NCBI RefSeq assembly: GCF_000696185.1 | Contig: NZ_KK853997.1 | Location: forward strand, 1,352,756 to 1,416,755 | DNA length: 64,000 nucleotides | Direction of reading: 5' to 3' | From: Kitasatospora cheerisanensis KCTC 2395 | GTDB lineage: Bacteria; Actinomycetota; Actinomycetes; Streptomycetales; Streptomycetaceae | Part shown: one piece after another, positions 43,562 to 53,000 of the stretch | Layout: every line of letters starts with the position of its first letter | Position numbering within the stretch: position 1 is the stretch's first letter | The notes under the pieces: model-generated | Seen by the model: only the letters and a program-made list of their open reading frames with translations | Database searches by the model: none | Told to the model about the DNA's origin: nothing | Made by a program: the position numbers and the translations under genes

Positions 43562-44416
43562 ATGTCCGAACCCGTCCACCCCGCCCGCGCCCTGTGGCGG
43601 CTCTTCGAGCCGGTGTACGCCGTCGCCTTCCTCCAGCCGGAGAGCCGCGCGGCCTTCGAGGGGATCGGCCTGGACGGCAGCTGGCGCGGCTACTTCGCCG
43701 CCCGCTCGGCCCCGTTGGGCGCGGTGGACGCGCCGCAGGTGATCGCCGCGTTCTTCAGCTTCGCGCCGCGGATGGTGGAGTCGGCCCTGCCGGAGGTGTG
43801 GAAGCACGCGAGCCCCGAGCAGGCGCTGGCCGCCCGGGTGGAGAGTTCGGCGGCGGCGCTGGCCCGGCTGCTGGAGCCGGTGGACGTCGGGCAGGTGGCG
43901 GAGGCGGCGGCCGCGCTGGAGCAGGCGGTGGCCCGACTCGACTGCGCGGGGCGGGTGTTGGCCTCCGCGAACGTCGCTCTCCCGCGGCCGGCGGACCGGT
44001 TCGGACAGCTGTGGCAGGCGGCGAACGACCTCCGCGAGCACCGCGGGGACGGCCACGTCGCGGCACTGGTCGCGGCCGGGCTGGACGGCTGCGAGGCGCC
44101 GGTGCTGCACTGCGCGCTGGACGCCGACCGCAGGGTGCTCCAGCCGATGCGCGGGTGGACGGACCAGGAGTGGGACGCCGCGGCGGCACGGCTGGCCGAA
44201 CGGGGCTGGCTGACCCCGGAGGGCGCCGTGACCGAGCTCGGCCGGAGCGGCCACCAGGCCGTCGAGGCCGCCACCGACCTGGCCGCGGGCCGGGTGTGGG
44301 AGGGGCTGTCGCAGCCCGAACTCGACCGGTTGACGGCCGTGTTGAGGCCGATCGCGGCGATCTGCCGGGCCCGGATGCCGATCAACCCGCTGGCGATGCC
44401 GCCCGTCGAACCGTGA
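43562..44416 (+). CDS. SCO6745/SalK-like helix-turn-helix protein, copy 1
   Basis: ATG 43562 follows GGGAGGTCCCG. It starts PVHPARALWRLFEPVYAVAF. SWRGYFAARSAPLGAVDAPQ and VIAAFFSFAPRMVESALPEV form the conserved N-terminal block; LREHRGDGHVAALVAAGLDG and TDQEWDAAAARLAERGWLTP look like a winged-helix C-terminal half. Length is 284 residues. This family is restricted to actinobacteria and named after SCO6745; a regulatory role is presumed for SalK, with no known ligand. It is followed 192 bases later by a paralogue on the same strand. Confidence 0.8.
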   Translation: MSEPVHPARALWRLFEPVYAVAFLQPESRAAFEGIGLDGSWRGYFAARSAPLGAVDAPQVIAAFFSFAPRMVESALPEVWKHASPEQALAARVESSAAALARLLEPVDVGQVAEAAAALEQAVARLDCAGRVLASANVALPRPADRFGQLWQAANDLREHRGDGHVAALVAAGLDGCEAPVLHCALDADRRVLQPMRGWTDQEWDAAAARLAERGWLTPEGAVTELGRSGHQAVEAATDLAAGRVWEGLSQPELDRLTAVLRPIAAICRARMPINPLAMPPVEP

Positions 44417-44607
44417 CCTGTCCCCACACCGTGGGAACCTCTTGACCCGTCGCCCCGGCGGAACTGTTCACACGCCCGCAATGTCCGCCCTTCCCGCCGC
44501 CGACCCGCTCTGGCAGGCTCACGGGGCAGTTGGACCCCACGCGCTCGGCCCGCGCAGTCGGACCACGCCGTTGGACCCGCAGCCCGACCCTCACCGAAAG
44601 GCGTCCG

Positions 44608-45462
44608 ATGACCCAGGTCGTCCACCCCGCCCGTGCCCTGTGGTGGCTGTTCGAACCCGTCCACGCCCTCACCTACTTCTCCCCCGAGGCCCGCGCCGCG
44701 TACGAGTCGGCGGGCCTGCGCGGCTACTGGCGCGGCTACTTCGGCGGCCGGTCGGCGCCGCTCGGGGCGGTGGACGCCGCGCCGGTGGTCGCCGCGTTCT
44801 TCAACTTCGCGCCGCAGATGGTGGAACGGGCGCTGCCGGAGCTGTGGGACCGGGCCGCGCCCGAACTGGCCCTCCAGGCCCGGCTGGACGGCGCGACGGG
44901 CGCGCTCGGCCGGGTGCTGGTCGACGTCAAGCCGGACCTGATCGACCGTTCGGTGGAACTGCTGGAACGCGCCGTGGACGGACTGGACTGCGCCGGCCGG
45001 GTGCTGGCCGCGGCGAACGCCGTGCTCCCCCGGCCGGACGGGTCGCTGGCCCGGCTGTGGCAGGCCACCACGGTGCTGCGCGAGCACCGCGGCGACGGCC
45101 ACGTCGCGGCGCTGGTCGCCGAGGGCCTGGACGGCTGCGAGGCGCTGGTGGTGCGCTGCGCGCTGGACACCCGCCGGGAGACCCTCCAGCCGCACCGCGG
45201 CTGGACCGACGCCGAATGGGACGAGGCGACGGCCCGCCTGACCGAACGTCACTGGCTGGCCCCGGACGGCTCGCTGACCCCCGAGGGCCGCCGCCGCCAC
45301 CTCGCCCTGGAGGCCGCCACCGACCTGGCCGCGGCCCGGGTCTGGACGCACTTCCACCGCTCCGAGCTCGACGAGCTCGCCGCCGCGCTCCGCCCGATCT
45401 CCACCCTCTGTCGCGCCGACCTGCCACCCACCACGCCGATCGGCCTGCCGAACGCCTCCTGA
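44608..45462 (+). CDS. SCO6745/SalK-like helix-turn-helix protein, copy 2
   Basis: ATG 44608 starts MTQVVHPARALWWLFEPVHA. It aligns end to end with copy 1 without gaps of note: YWRGYFGGRSAPLGAVDAAP, VVAAFFNFAPQMVERALPEL, LREHRGDGHVAALVAEGLDG and TDAEWDEATARLTERHWLAP are near copies. Length is 284 residues, the same as copy 1. The pair arose by tandem duplication and has since diverged, mostly in the middle and C-terminal helices. Function is unknown, as for copy 1. Confidence 0.8.
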   Translation: MTQVVHPARALWWLFEPVHALTYFSPEARAAYESAGLRGYWRGYFGGRSAPLGAVDAAPVVAAFFNFAPQMVERALPELWDRAAPELALQARLDGATGALGRVLVDVKPDLIDRSVELLERAVDGLDCAGRVLAAANAVLPRPDGSLARLWQATTVLREHRGDGHVAALVAEGLDGCEALVVRCALDTRRETLQPHRGWTDAEWDEATARLTERHWLAPDGSLTPEGRRRHLALEAATDLAAARVWTHFHRSELDELAAALRPISTLCRADLPPTTPIGLPNAS

Positions 45463-45548
45463 CGACCCGTCGGCCCGGCACCGGCACCGGGCCAGTACGG
45501 GCGGCGCATCAGTACGGCAACGCGTCAGCGCCACAGCGCATCAGCGCG

Positions 45549-46199
45549 TCAGTACGGCGGCGGGCCGAGCAGGATGCCCCGGCCGGCGTAGAACCGGTCG
45601 AGGTCGGCCCAGGGGACGCGGGCGGCACGCTGCGAGCCGTCGGGGAAGCCGGACGGGTTGTGGATGTACAGCGCGTCGTCGTCCGCCCCGACGGCCAGCA
45701 CCAGGTGGCCGCCGGGGCGGGGCACGTCGGCGGCGAGCGTCCGGATGCCGGGGTGGACGGAGATCATCGGGAGCACGCCGCGGGCGAGTTCCTCCGGCAG
45801 CCGGTCGGCGGGCAGCGGGCTGACCGCCTGCGCGTCCAGGCCCCAGCGGGTGCGGGCGTAGTCGGCGAACGGCGAGTGGATCAGGCCGTCGAGCCGCCCG
45901 TCGGGGTGCCGGACGTACGCGCCGGCGAGCTCGCACTCCTCGGCGAGCCGCACCGCCGCCGGGGCGACGCCCCACCAGTGGTCGAGGACCATCCGCAGGC
46001 AGGCCATGCCGCACAGCCGCCACGACCAGTACTCGTACTCGGCCTCGTCGGCCGCGCCGGACCGCTCCCACAGCGGGTCGTCCGCGGCGCGCAGCGTGCC
46101 GTCCAGGATGTCGGGCACGAGTTCGGGCGACTCCCACTGGGAGTAGTAGGGCACCGCATGGCTGATCGGCTTCACCCGGTCATCCTGACGTACTTTCAT
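45549..46199 (-). CDS. C39-like cysteine peptidase family protein
   Basis: ATG 46199 starts MKVRQDDRVKPISHAVPYYS (GTG 46175 is an alternative). EYWSWRLCGMACLRMVLDHW carries the catalytic Cys at the start of a helix, ADVPRPGGHLVLAVGADDDA the His, and LYIHNPSGFPDGSQ the Asn/Asp. This is the papain-like peptidase_C39_2 pattern. Length is 216 residues with no signal peptide or ABC domain, so it is not a bacteriocin exporter. It is probably an intracellular or leaderless exported peptidase; the substrate is unknown. Confidence 0.75.
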   Translation of the reverse strand: MKVRQDDRVKPISHAVPYYSQWESPELVPDILDGTLRAADDPLWERSGAADEAEYEYWSWRLCGMACLRMVLDHWWGVAPAAVRLAEECELAGAYVRHPDGRLDGLIHSPFADYARTRWGLDAQAVSPLPADRLPEELARGVLPMISVHPGIRTLAADVPRPGGHLVLAVGADDDALYIHNPSGFPDGSQRAARVPWADLDRFYAGRGILLGPPPY

Positions 46200-46227
46200 C
46201 CCGATCCCGCGGACGTCCGCCCGCGAC

Positions 46228-46292
46228 ACCCCACGCCGACAGCCCCACGCCGGCACCCACGCCGACAGCCCTACGCCGACAGCCCCGCACCG
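46228..46292 (+). repeat. Short degenerate tandem repeat (about 14-20 bp units)
   Basis: The segment repeats ACGCCGACAGCCCC-like units three to four times (CCCACGCCGACAGCCC, CCCACGCCGGCACC, CCCACGCCGACAGCCC, CTACGCCGACAGCCCC) in the gap upstream of the LRR gene and of the divergent C39-like gene. A C-rich low-complexity tract follows to about 46350. Confidence 0.7.
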
Positions 46293-46421
46293 TCGCGCCC
46301 GCACCCCCGCACCCCTGCGCCCGCGCCGTCCACCCCGCGCCCCCGGTTCCCCAGCCGGGCCGGGCCCCGCGCCGTCCCGGCTGTGCGATGATCGCCGTCT
46401 CCCCGGCGAACGGAGCGCCCC

Positions 46422-47150
46422 ATGAACGGAACCGGACCAGTGGTCAACCTGTGGCGGGCCGGCCTCGCCACCGTGCCGGAGCACGTCTGGCAGCGCACCG
46501 ACGCCGAGGTGCTCATCCTCGCCGACAACCGGCTGACCGAACTCCCGGACGCCATCGGCGACTTCCCCGCGCTGCGCACCCTGGACCTCGGCCACAACGC
46601 GCTCACCGCCGTGCCCGAGCGGATCGGCGACCTGACCGGACTCGGCGGCTTCCTCTACCTGCACGACAACCGGCTCACCGCGCTGCCCGCCTCGCTCGGC
46701 CGCCTGCACCGCCTGCGCTACCTGAACGTCGGCGACAACCCGCTCGCCGAACTGCCCGGCACCATCGGCGACCTGGCCTCGCTGGTGGAACTCCGGGCGC
46801 AGAACTGCGGGTTGAAGAGCCTGCCGGAGACCGTCGGCGCGCTGGCCCGGCTGCGCGAGCTGCGCCTGCAAGGCAACTCCCTGACCACGCTGCCGGATTC
46901 GCTCGGCGCGCTGCGCGAGCTGCGCTGCCTGGAGCTGCGCGACAACGCCCTGACGGCGCTGCCGGATTCGCTCGCCGCGCTGCCGCGGCTGCGCGAACTC
47001 GACCTGCGGGCCTGCCCGTTGACGTCGCTGCCGGAGTGGCTGGCCGACCTGCCCGCACTGGAGAAGCTGGACCTGCGCTGGGTGCCGTCCGCGCCGGATC
47101 CGGGGCTGGTGGAGCGGCTGGAGGGGCGCGGCTGCACGGTCTGGTTCTGA
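46422..47150 (+). CDS. Leucine-rich repeat protein
   Basis: ATG 46422 starts MNGTGPVVNLWRAGLATVPE. About eight LRR units of 22-23 residues follow the consensus LxxLxLxxNxLxxLPxxIGxL, for example VLILADNRLTELPDAIGDFP, LRTLDLGHNALTAVPERIGD, LRELRLQGNSLTTLPDSLGA and LRELDLRACPLTSLPEWLAD. Length is 242 residues; there is no signal peptide or membrane anchor, so it is a cytoplasmic solenoid of the plant-type/small-GTPase-associated LRR class. Such proteins mediate protein-protein contacts; the partner is unknown. Confidence 0.9.
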   Translation: MNGTGPVVNLWRAGLATVPEHVWQRTDAEVLILADNRLTELPDAIGDFPALRTLDLGHNALTAVPERIGDLTGLGGFLYLHDNRLTALPASLGRLHRLRYLNVGDNPLAELPGTIGDLASLVELRAQNCGLKSLPETVGALARLRELRLQGNSLTTLPDSLGALRELRCLELRDNALTALPDSLAALPRLRELDLRACPLTSLPEWLADLPALEKLDLRWVPSAPDPGLVERLEGRGCTVWF

Positions 47151-47178
47151 CCGTCCCGCGGCGGCCGCGCCCCCGGGC

Positions 47179-48150
47179 TCACCAGGCGTAGTGCTCCGGC
47201 GCGGTGCGGTGGCCGGGGAAGATCTCGTCCAGCCGCTCCAGCGTCTTCGCGTCCAGCTCGACGTCCAGGGACCGTACGGCGGCGGCGAGTTGCTCCTCGG
47301 TGCGGGGGCCCACGATCGGCGCGGTGACGGCGGGGCGGCTGCGCAGCCAGGCGAGCGCGACGTCGCCGGGCTCGTGGCCGAGCTCCTCGCACAGGTCCTC
47401 GTACGCCTGGATCTGCTCGCGGCGCTCGTTCAGCGTGTCGACGGCCCGGCCCTGGGTGCGGCGCACGCCCTCGCGCTCCTTGCGCAGCACGCCGCCGAGC
47501 AGGCCGCCGTGCAGCGGCGACCAGGCGATCAGGCCGAGGCCGTAGTGCTGGGCGGCGGGCGCGACCTCGAGTTCGACGCTGCGTTCGATCAGGTTGTAGA
47601 GCGACTGCTCGCTGGTCAGGCCGAGGAAGTGGCGGGCCTTGGCGGCCTCCTGGGCCTGGGCGAGGTGCCAGCCGGCGAAGTTGGACGAGCCGACGTAGAC
47701 GATCTTGCCCTGGAGGGTGAGCACCTCCATCGCCTGCCAGATCTCGTCCCAGGGGGTCGCCCGGTCGATGTGGTGCATCTGGTAGAGGTCGATGTGGTCG
47801 GTCTGCAGGCGGCGCAGGCTGGCGTCGACGGCGCGGCGGATGTTGAGCGCGGAGAGCCGGCCCTCGTTGGGCCAGTCGCCCATGTCGCCGTACAGCTTGG
47901 TGGCGATCACGGTCTTCTCGCGCCGGCCGCCGCCCTTGGCGAACCAGTTGCCGATGATGGTCTCGGTGAGGCCCTTGTTCTCGCCCCAGCCGTAGACGTT
48001 GGCGGTGTCGAAGAAGTTGATGCCGTGCCCGTGCGCGGCGTCCATGATCCGGTGCGCGTCCGCCTCTTCGGTGTGCACGCCGAAGTTCATGGTGCCCAGG
48101 CAGAGCCGGGACACGGACAGGCCGGTGCGGCCGAGGTGGGTGTACTCCAT
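47179..48150 (-). CDS. Aldo/keto reductase
   Basis: ATG 48150 starts MEYTHLGRTGLSVSRLCLGT. GINFFDTANVYGWGENKG holds the catalytic Asp and Tyr, KTVIATKLYGDMGDWPNEGR the Lys, and HIDLYQMHHIDRATPWDEIW the His. The C-terminal PAVTAPIVGPRTEEQLAAAV binds the NADP phosphate. Length is 323 residues. It belongs to the YajO/YhdN-like AKR group, which reduces varied carbonyls. Monocistronic. Confidence 0.9.
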   Translation of the reverse strand: MEYTHLGRTGLSVSRLCLGTMNFGVHTEEADAHRIMDAAHGHGINFFDTANVYGWGENKGLTETIIGNWFAKGGGRREKTVIATKLYGDMGDWPNEGRLSALNIRRAVDASLRRLQTDHIDLYQMHHIDRATPWDEIWQAMEVLTLQGKIVYVGSSNFAGWHLAQAQEAAKARHFLGLTSEQSLYNLIERSVELEVAPAAQHYGLGLIAWSPLHGGLLGGVLRKEREGVRRTQGRAVDTLNERREQIQAYEDLCEELGHEPGDVALAWLRSRPAVTAPIVGPRTEEQLAAAVRSLDVELDAKTLERLDEIFPGHRTAPEHYAW

Positions 48151-48218
48151 GGCGCCACCCTCTGCCGCACCGGCCCGGATGTCCAGTAGGCGACGCTGGC
48201 CGTCGGGTTGACGGCGGA

Positions 48219-49002
48219 TCAGCGCCCGGAGCGGGCGAAGTTGCGGACGGCCAGCGGCACCGCGACGAGCAGCAGCAGGGCGCACCAGCCGAGCGCGGCG
48301 GCCACCGGGTGCTGTGCGGGCCAGGCCCCGCCGGGCGCGGACGGGTTGCCGAACAGCTGCCGGCCGGCCTCGACCACGGCGCTCACCGGGTTCCACTCGG
48401 CGACCGCGGCCAGCCAGCCCGGCATCCCGCCGGTCGGCACGAAGGCGCTGGTCAGCATCGACAACGGGATGGCCAGGACGGCGAGTTGACCGGCCGTCTC
48501 CTCCTTGCCGACGGCCAGGCCGAGCGCGGTGCCGAGCCAGCCGCAGGCGAACCGGAACAGCAGCAGCAGTCCGAACGCGCCGAGCGCGGGCCCAGCCCGT
48601 GCCGGATCCGCCAGCCCGCCGCGAGGCCGACCAGCGCGGTCGGCACCAGGACGACGGCCGCCACCAGCAGGTCCGCCAGCGCCTGCCCGGTGAGCAGCCC
48701 GAGCCGGGACACCGACATCGACCGCAGCCGGTCGGTGACGCCCCGTCCGGCGTCCCGGGCGCCGCCGACCATGGCGGGCATGACGGCGTTCAGTGCGACC
48801 ATCGCGAACAGTCCGGGCATCAGGAACTCCCGGTAGTCGCCGCCGCCCGGTACGTTCATCGCGCTGCCGAACACGTACCCGAACACGCCGACCATGGCGA
48901 CCGGCACCGCGAGCGAGGAGAGCAGCAGCCCGGGCGAGTGCCGGTAGACCAGCAGGATCCGGCGGGCGGACGCGGCGGCGTCCACGGGCATCGTCATCGT
49001 GC

Positions 49003-49006
<4 letters not shown>
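48219..49006 (-). CDS. ABC-2 type exporter permease (DrrB-like; one frameshift)
   Basis: ATG 49006 overlaps the ATPase stop (ATGA). HSPGLLLSSLAVPVAMVGVF, EFLMPGLFAMVALNAVMPAM, LTGQALADLLVAAVVLVPTA and WCALLLLVAVPLAVRNFARS are membrane helices. SVSRLGLLTG and VPTGGMPGWLAAVAEWNPVS are the conserved ABC-2 loop and signature before the last helix. A single indel near 48595 separates the halves. Joined length is about 262 residues, normal for DrrB-like permeases. It forms an exporter with the coupled ATPase gene. Confidence 0.85.
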
Positions 49007-49959
<953 letters not shown>

Positions 49960-49975
49960 GGCAGGCCCTTTCTGA

Positions 49976-50025
49976 GTACATCGTACGTAGTACCGCTGCA
50001 CAGCAGAGTACTAGGTACGACGTAC
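49976..50025. promoter_or_regulatory. Two copies of an 18-bp GTAC-type dyad operator
   Basis: Site 1 (49976-49993) is GTAC-AT-CGTACG-TA-GTAC and site 2 (50008-50025) is GTAC-TA-GGTACG-AC-GTAC. Both share outer GTAC arms and an inner GTAC core, spaced 32 bases start to start, about three helical turns, and lie 17-66 bases upstream of the ABC ATPase start. They are typical of a cooperative TetR-type operator. The TetR gene at 56579 is a candidate regulator, although no copy is seen in front of it. Confidence 0.75.
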
Positions 50026-50068
50026 GGAGAAAAGGGGTGCGCGGCGGCCGGCCGCCGACCCGCGCGGG

Positions 50069-53000
50069 TCAGTCCTCGGTGTCGAACTCCGCCAGCAGGT
50101 CCACCACGTCCTGGAGCGCCTCGCCGAACTCCCCCGGGTCCTCCTCGGCCAGCGCGCGGTGGAGCAGGAGCGCCTCCTGCAGCGCCTCCCGGGCGTCGTC
50201 GTCCCGGCCGACCGCCTCCCGCCACAGCCCGAGCCGGACCAGGCACAGTGCCAGCGCGGGTCCGGCCGCGGGATCCCCGGCGAGCAGCGCGCGCCAGTGC
50301 CCCGCCGACTCCTCGGCGGTCTCGGCCGCCTCGGCGAAGCGGTCCAGCAGGTGCAGCACCACCGCCCGACTGTCCAGCACGCCCGCCAGCCACGCCGTCC
50401 GCTCGGCGCTGCCCGGTTCCTCCGCCAGGCGCTCCCGGCCGACCGCGACCGCCTCCTGAACGGCCGTCAGCGCCTCCTCCGGCAGCTCGACGGCGAGCAG
50501 CGCGTCGGCCAGTCCGCGCAGCGAGTCGGCGTACAGCGGCAGGTACCGGTCCGGGTCCTGTTCGGCCGCCCACCGGCGGTGCTCGACGACCACGCACCAG
50601 GACTGCCCCGCCGCCTCGAAGCGGCCCTGCCGGTACAGCGCCGCGGCGGCCACGTTCCACCCGCTCGCGAGCGCGGAACAGAGGTTCGCCGGATCCGGCG
50701 CCTCCGCCGACCGGATCCGGTCCGCCGCCCCGGCGTCCAGTTCCTCGGCCTCCGCGAGCCGGCCGAGCGCCACCAGCGCGCCCGCCAGCAGGCCGGCCGT
50801 CTCGGCCACCGTGGGCAGGAACAGCTCGGGCCGGTCCTCCGCCAGCGTCTCCAGCAGCTCGCCCCCGGCCGCCCAGTGCTCCGCGGCCTCCTCCCAGCGG
50901 CCGGACTCGGCCAGCGCGCGGGCCGGCACCAGCCGGACGAACGCCGCCAGCGCCCGATCGGCGAACGGGGCGTCCTCGGGCAGCGGCCCGAACAGCTCCG
51001 GAATCTCCCGACTCGCCGTCAGCGCCTCCTCCCACCGCCCCAGGACGCCCAGTTGGATCAGGTGGGCGCCGAGCACCCGGACGAACGTCGGCCGGTGGGT
51101 GAGCGAATCGTCCGCCGCCGCGGCCCGCAGCAGGCCGACCGCCTCCTCGCCGGCCGCGACCGCCTCCGCGACCTGCCCCAGCGCTGCCGCCGCCCCCGCC
51201 CAACTGCCCAGCGCCCCGCCCAGCTCCGCCGACCCGCCGCCGTCCGGGCCGGCCGCCGCCCGCAGCAGCCCGACGGCCTCCGCCGCCACGGGCAGCGCCT
51301 CCGCCGGACGCCCCGACGCCAGCAGCGCCGCGGACATGCTGGACAGCGCCAGGGCGAGTTCCGTCGGGCGCTCCGGCAGCTCCCGCAGCAGCCCGATGGC
51401 CTCCGCGCAGTCCGCCATCCCCTCCTCCCAGCGGCCCACCATCAGCAGCCCGCCCGCCCGCGCCGCCAAGGCGTCGGCCAGCTCCGGCCGGTTCCGCCCG
51501 TCGGCCGCCACCGCGCGCAGCCGCCGCACCAGTTCGGCGCCCTCCGCCAGCGCCTCCTCCCAGCGGCCGGACGAGGAGAGCATCGCCGCGTACCCGTTCA
51601 CCGCCCGGACGTACAGCGCCGTGTGCAGGTCGGGCGCCGACCCGGCCAGCGCCGACGCCAGGTCGACCGCCTCCCGGAGGTCGGCCGTCGCCTCGTCCGG
51701 GCGGCCCGCCGCACGCGAGCCCTCGGCCCGCTCGCACAGCGCCTCCACCAGGTCCGGCCGGTGCTCCGGATCCTGTCGGGCCAGCTCCCGCAGGTGCCCG
51801 ACCGCCTCGTCCCGCAACGCCGCGGACTCCTCCGGCCGGTCGATCCGGTCCAGCACCGCCGCCAGCACGACCAGGCTCCCGGCCAGCGCCGCCAGGTGCA
51901 CGGGGGACAGCGCCGCCGACCGGCGGCGCAGCTCGACGGCCTCCCGCCCGGCGGCGGCGGCCTCCGCCGGCCGGTCGGCCTCCGCCAGGTCGATCGTCAG
52001 GCCGCCGAGGGCCGTGGCCAGGCCGTCCCGGTACACCCGCGGCCGGCGGGCGACGGCCGTCCGGAAGTGCGCCACCGCCTCCTCGCGGGCCGCCAACGCC
52101 CGTTCCGTGTCGCCGAGTTCGCCGAGGCCCCGGGCGAGCGTGTCCAGCGCGTGCGCCAGCTGCGGCGTGCACCCGACCGGTTGGGCGGCCAGCCCGCTCC
52201 GGCACAGTGCGACGGCCTCGCCCGCCAGCTCCACCGAGCGCTCCCACTGCCCGGCCGCGCCGAGGTTGGCCGCCTGGACGTTCAACGCCAGGAACAGCCC
52301 CTGCCGGTGGGCGCCCGGGTTGCGGGCGGCCAGCTCCCGGCAGCACGCCAGCGCCTCCTCCCCCGCCGTCAGCGCCTCGTCGGTCCGGCCGACCGCGGCG
52401 AGCGCCTTGGCGTGGAAGGTCAGCACCACGCCGAGCCCGGACCGCCGCCCGGAGGCCCGCCGCCCGTCGACCGCCTCGGCGATCACCCGCAGCGCCTCCT
52501 CGAACCGGCCGGTGTCGTTCAGCACGCCGTACAGCGCGAGCAGGGCGGTCGCCGAACGGTGCCGCCGGCCGGGCAGGGCCTCGCGGCCGGCCGACAGAAT
52601 CTCCCGGCTCGCCCGCTCCGCCGCCTCCCACTCGCCCAGCGCGCAGAAGCTCGCCGCCCGCAGCGCGAGCGCCTCTTCGAGCATCTGCTGCCGGCGGCCG
52701 GCGCGGAACCCGGCGGCCGCCCGCTCGGCGGCCGGCAGCGCCTCGGCGTGCCGGTCCAGGGCGTTCAGCGCCCGGGCCTCGCTCATCAGCGCCGCCGCCA
52801 AGCCGATCGGCTGCTCCGCGGCGTCCTGCTCCGCGGCGTCCCGGTCCGCGGCGTCCCGGTCCGCAGCGTCCTGCTCCGCGGCCGGGTCGAACAGCTCGAC
52901 CGCTTCCCGGGCCACCGCCCGGGCGTCCTCCCAACGGCCCTGGTCGCCCAGCGCCTTGGCGAGTGCGACCAGGGCCAGTGCCAGTGGCTGCCGGCGCCCT

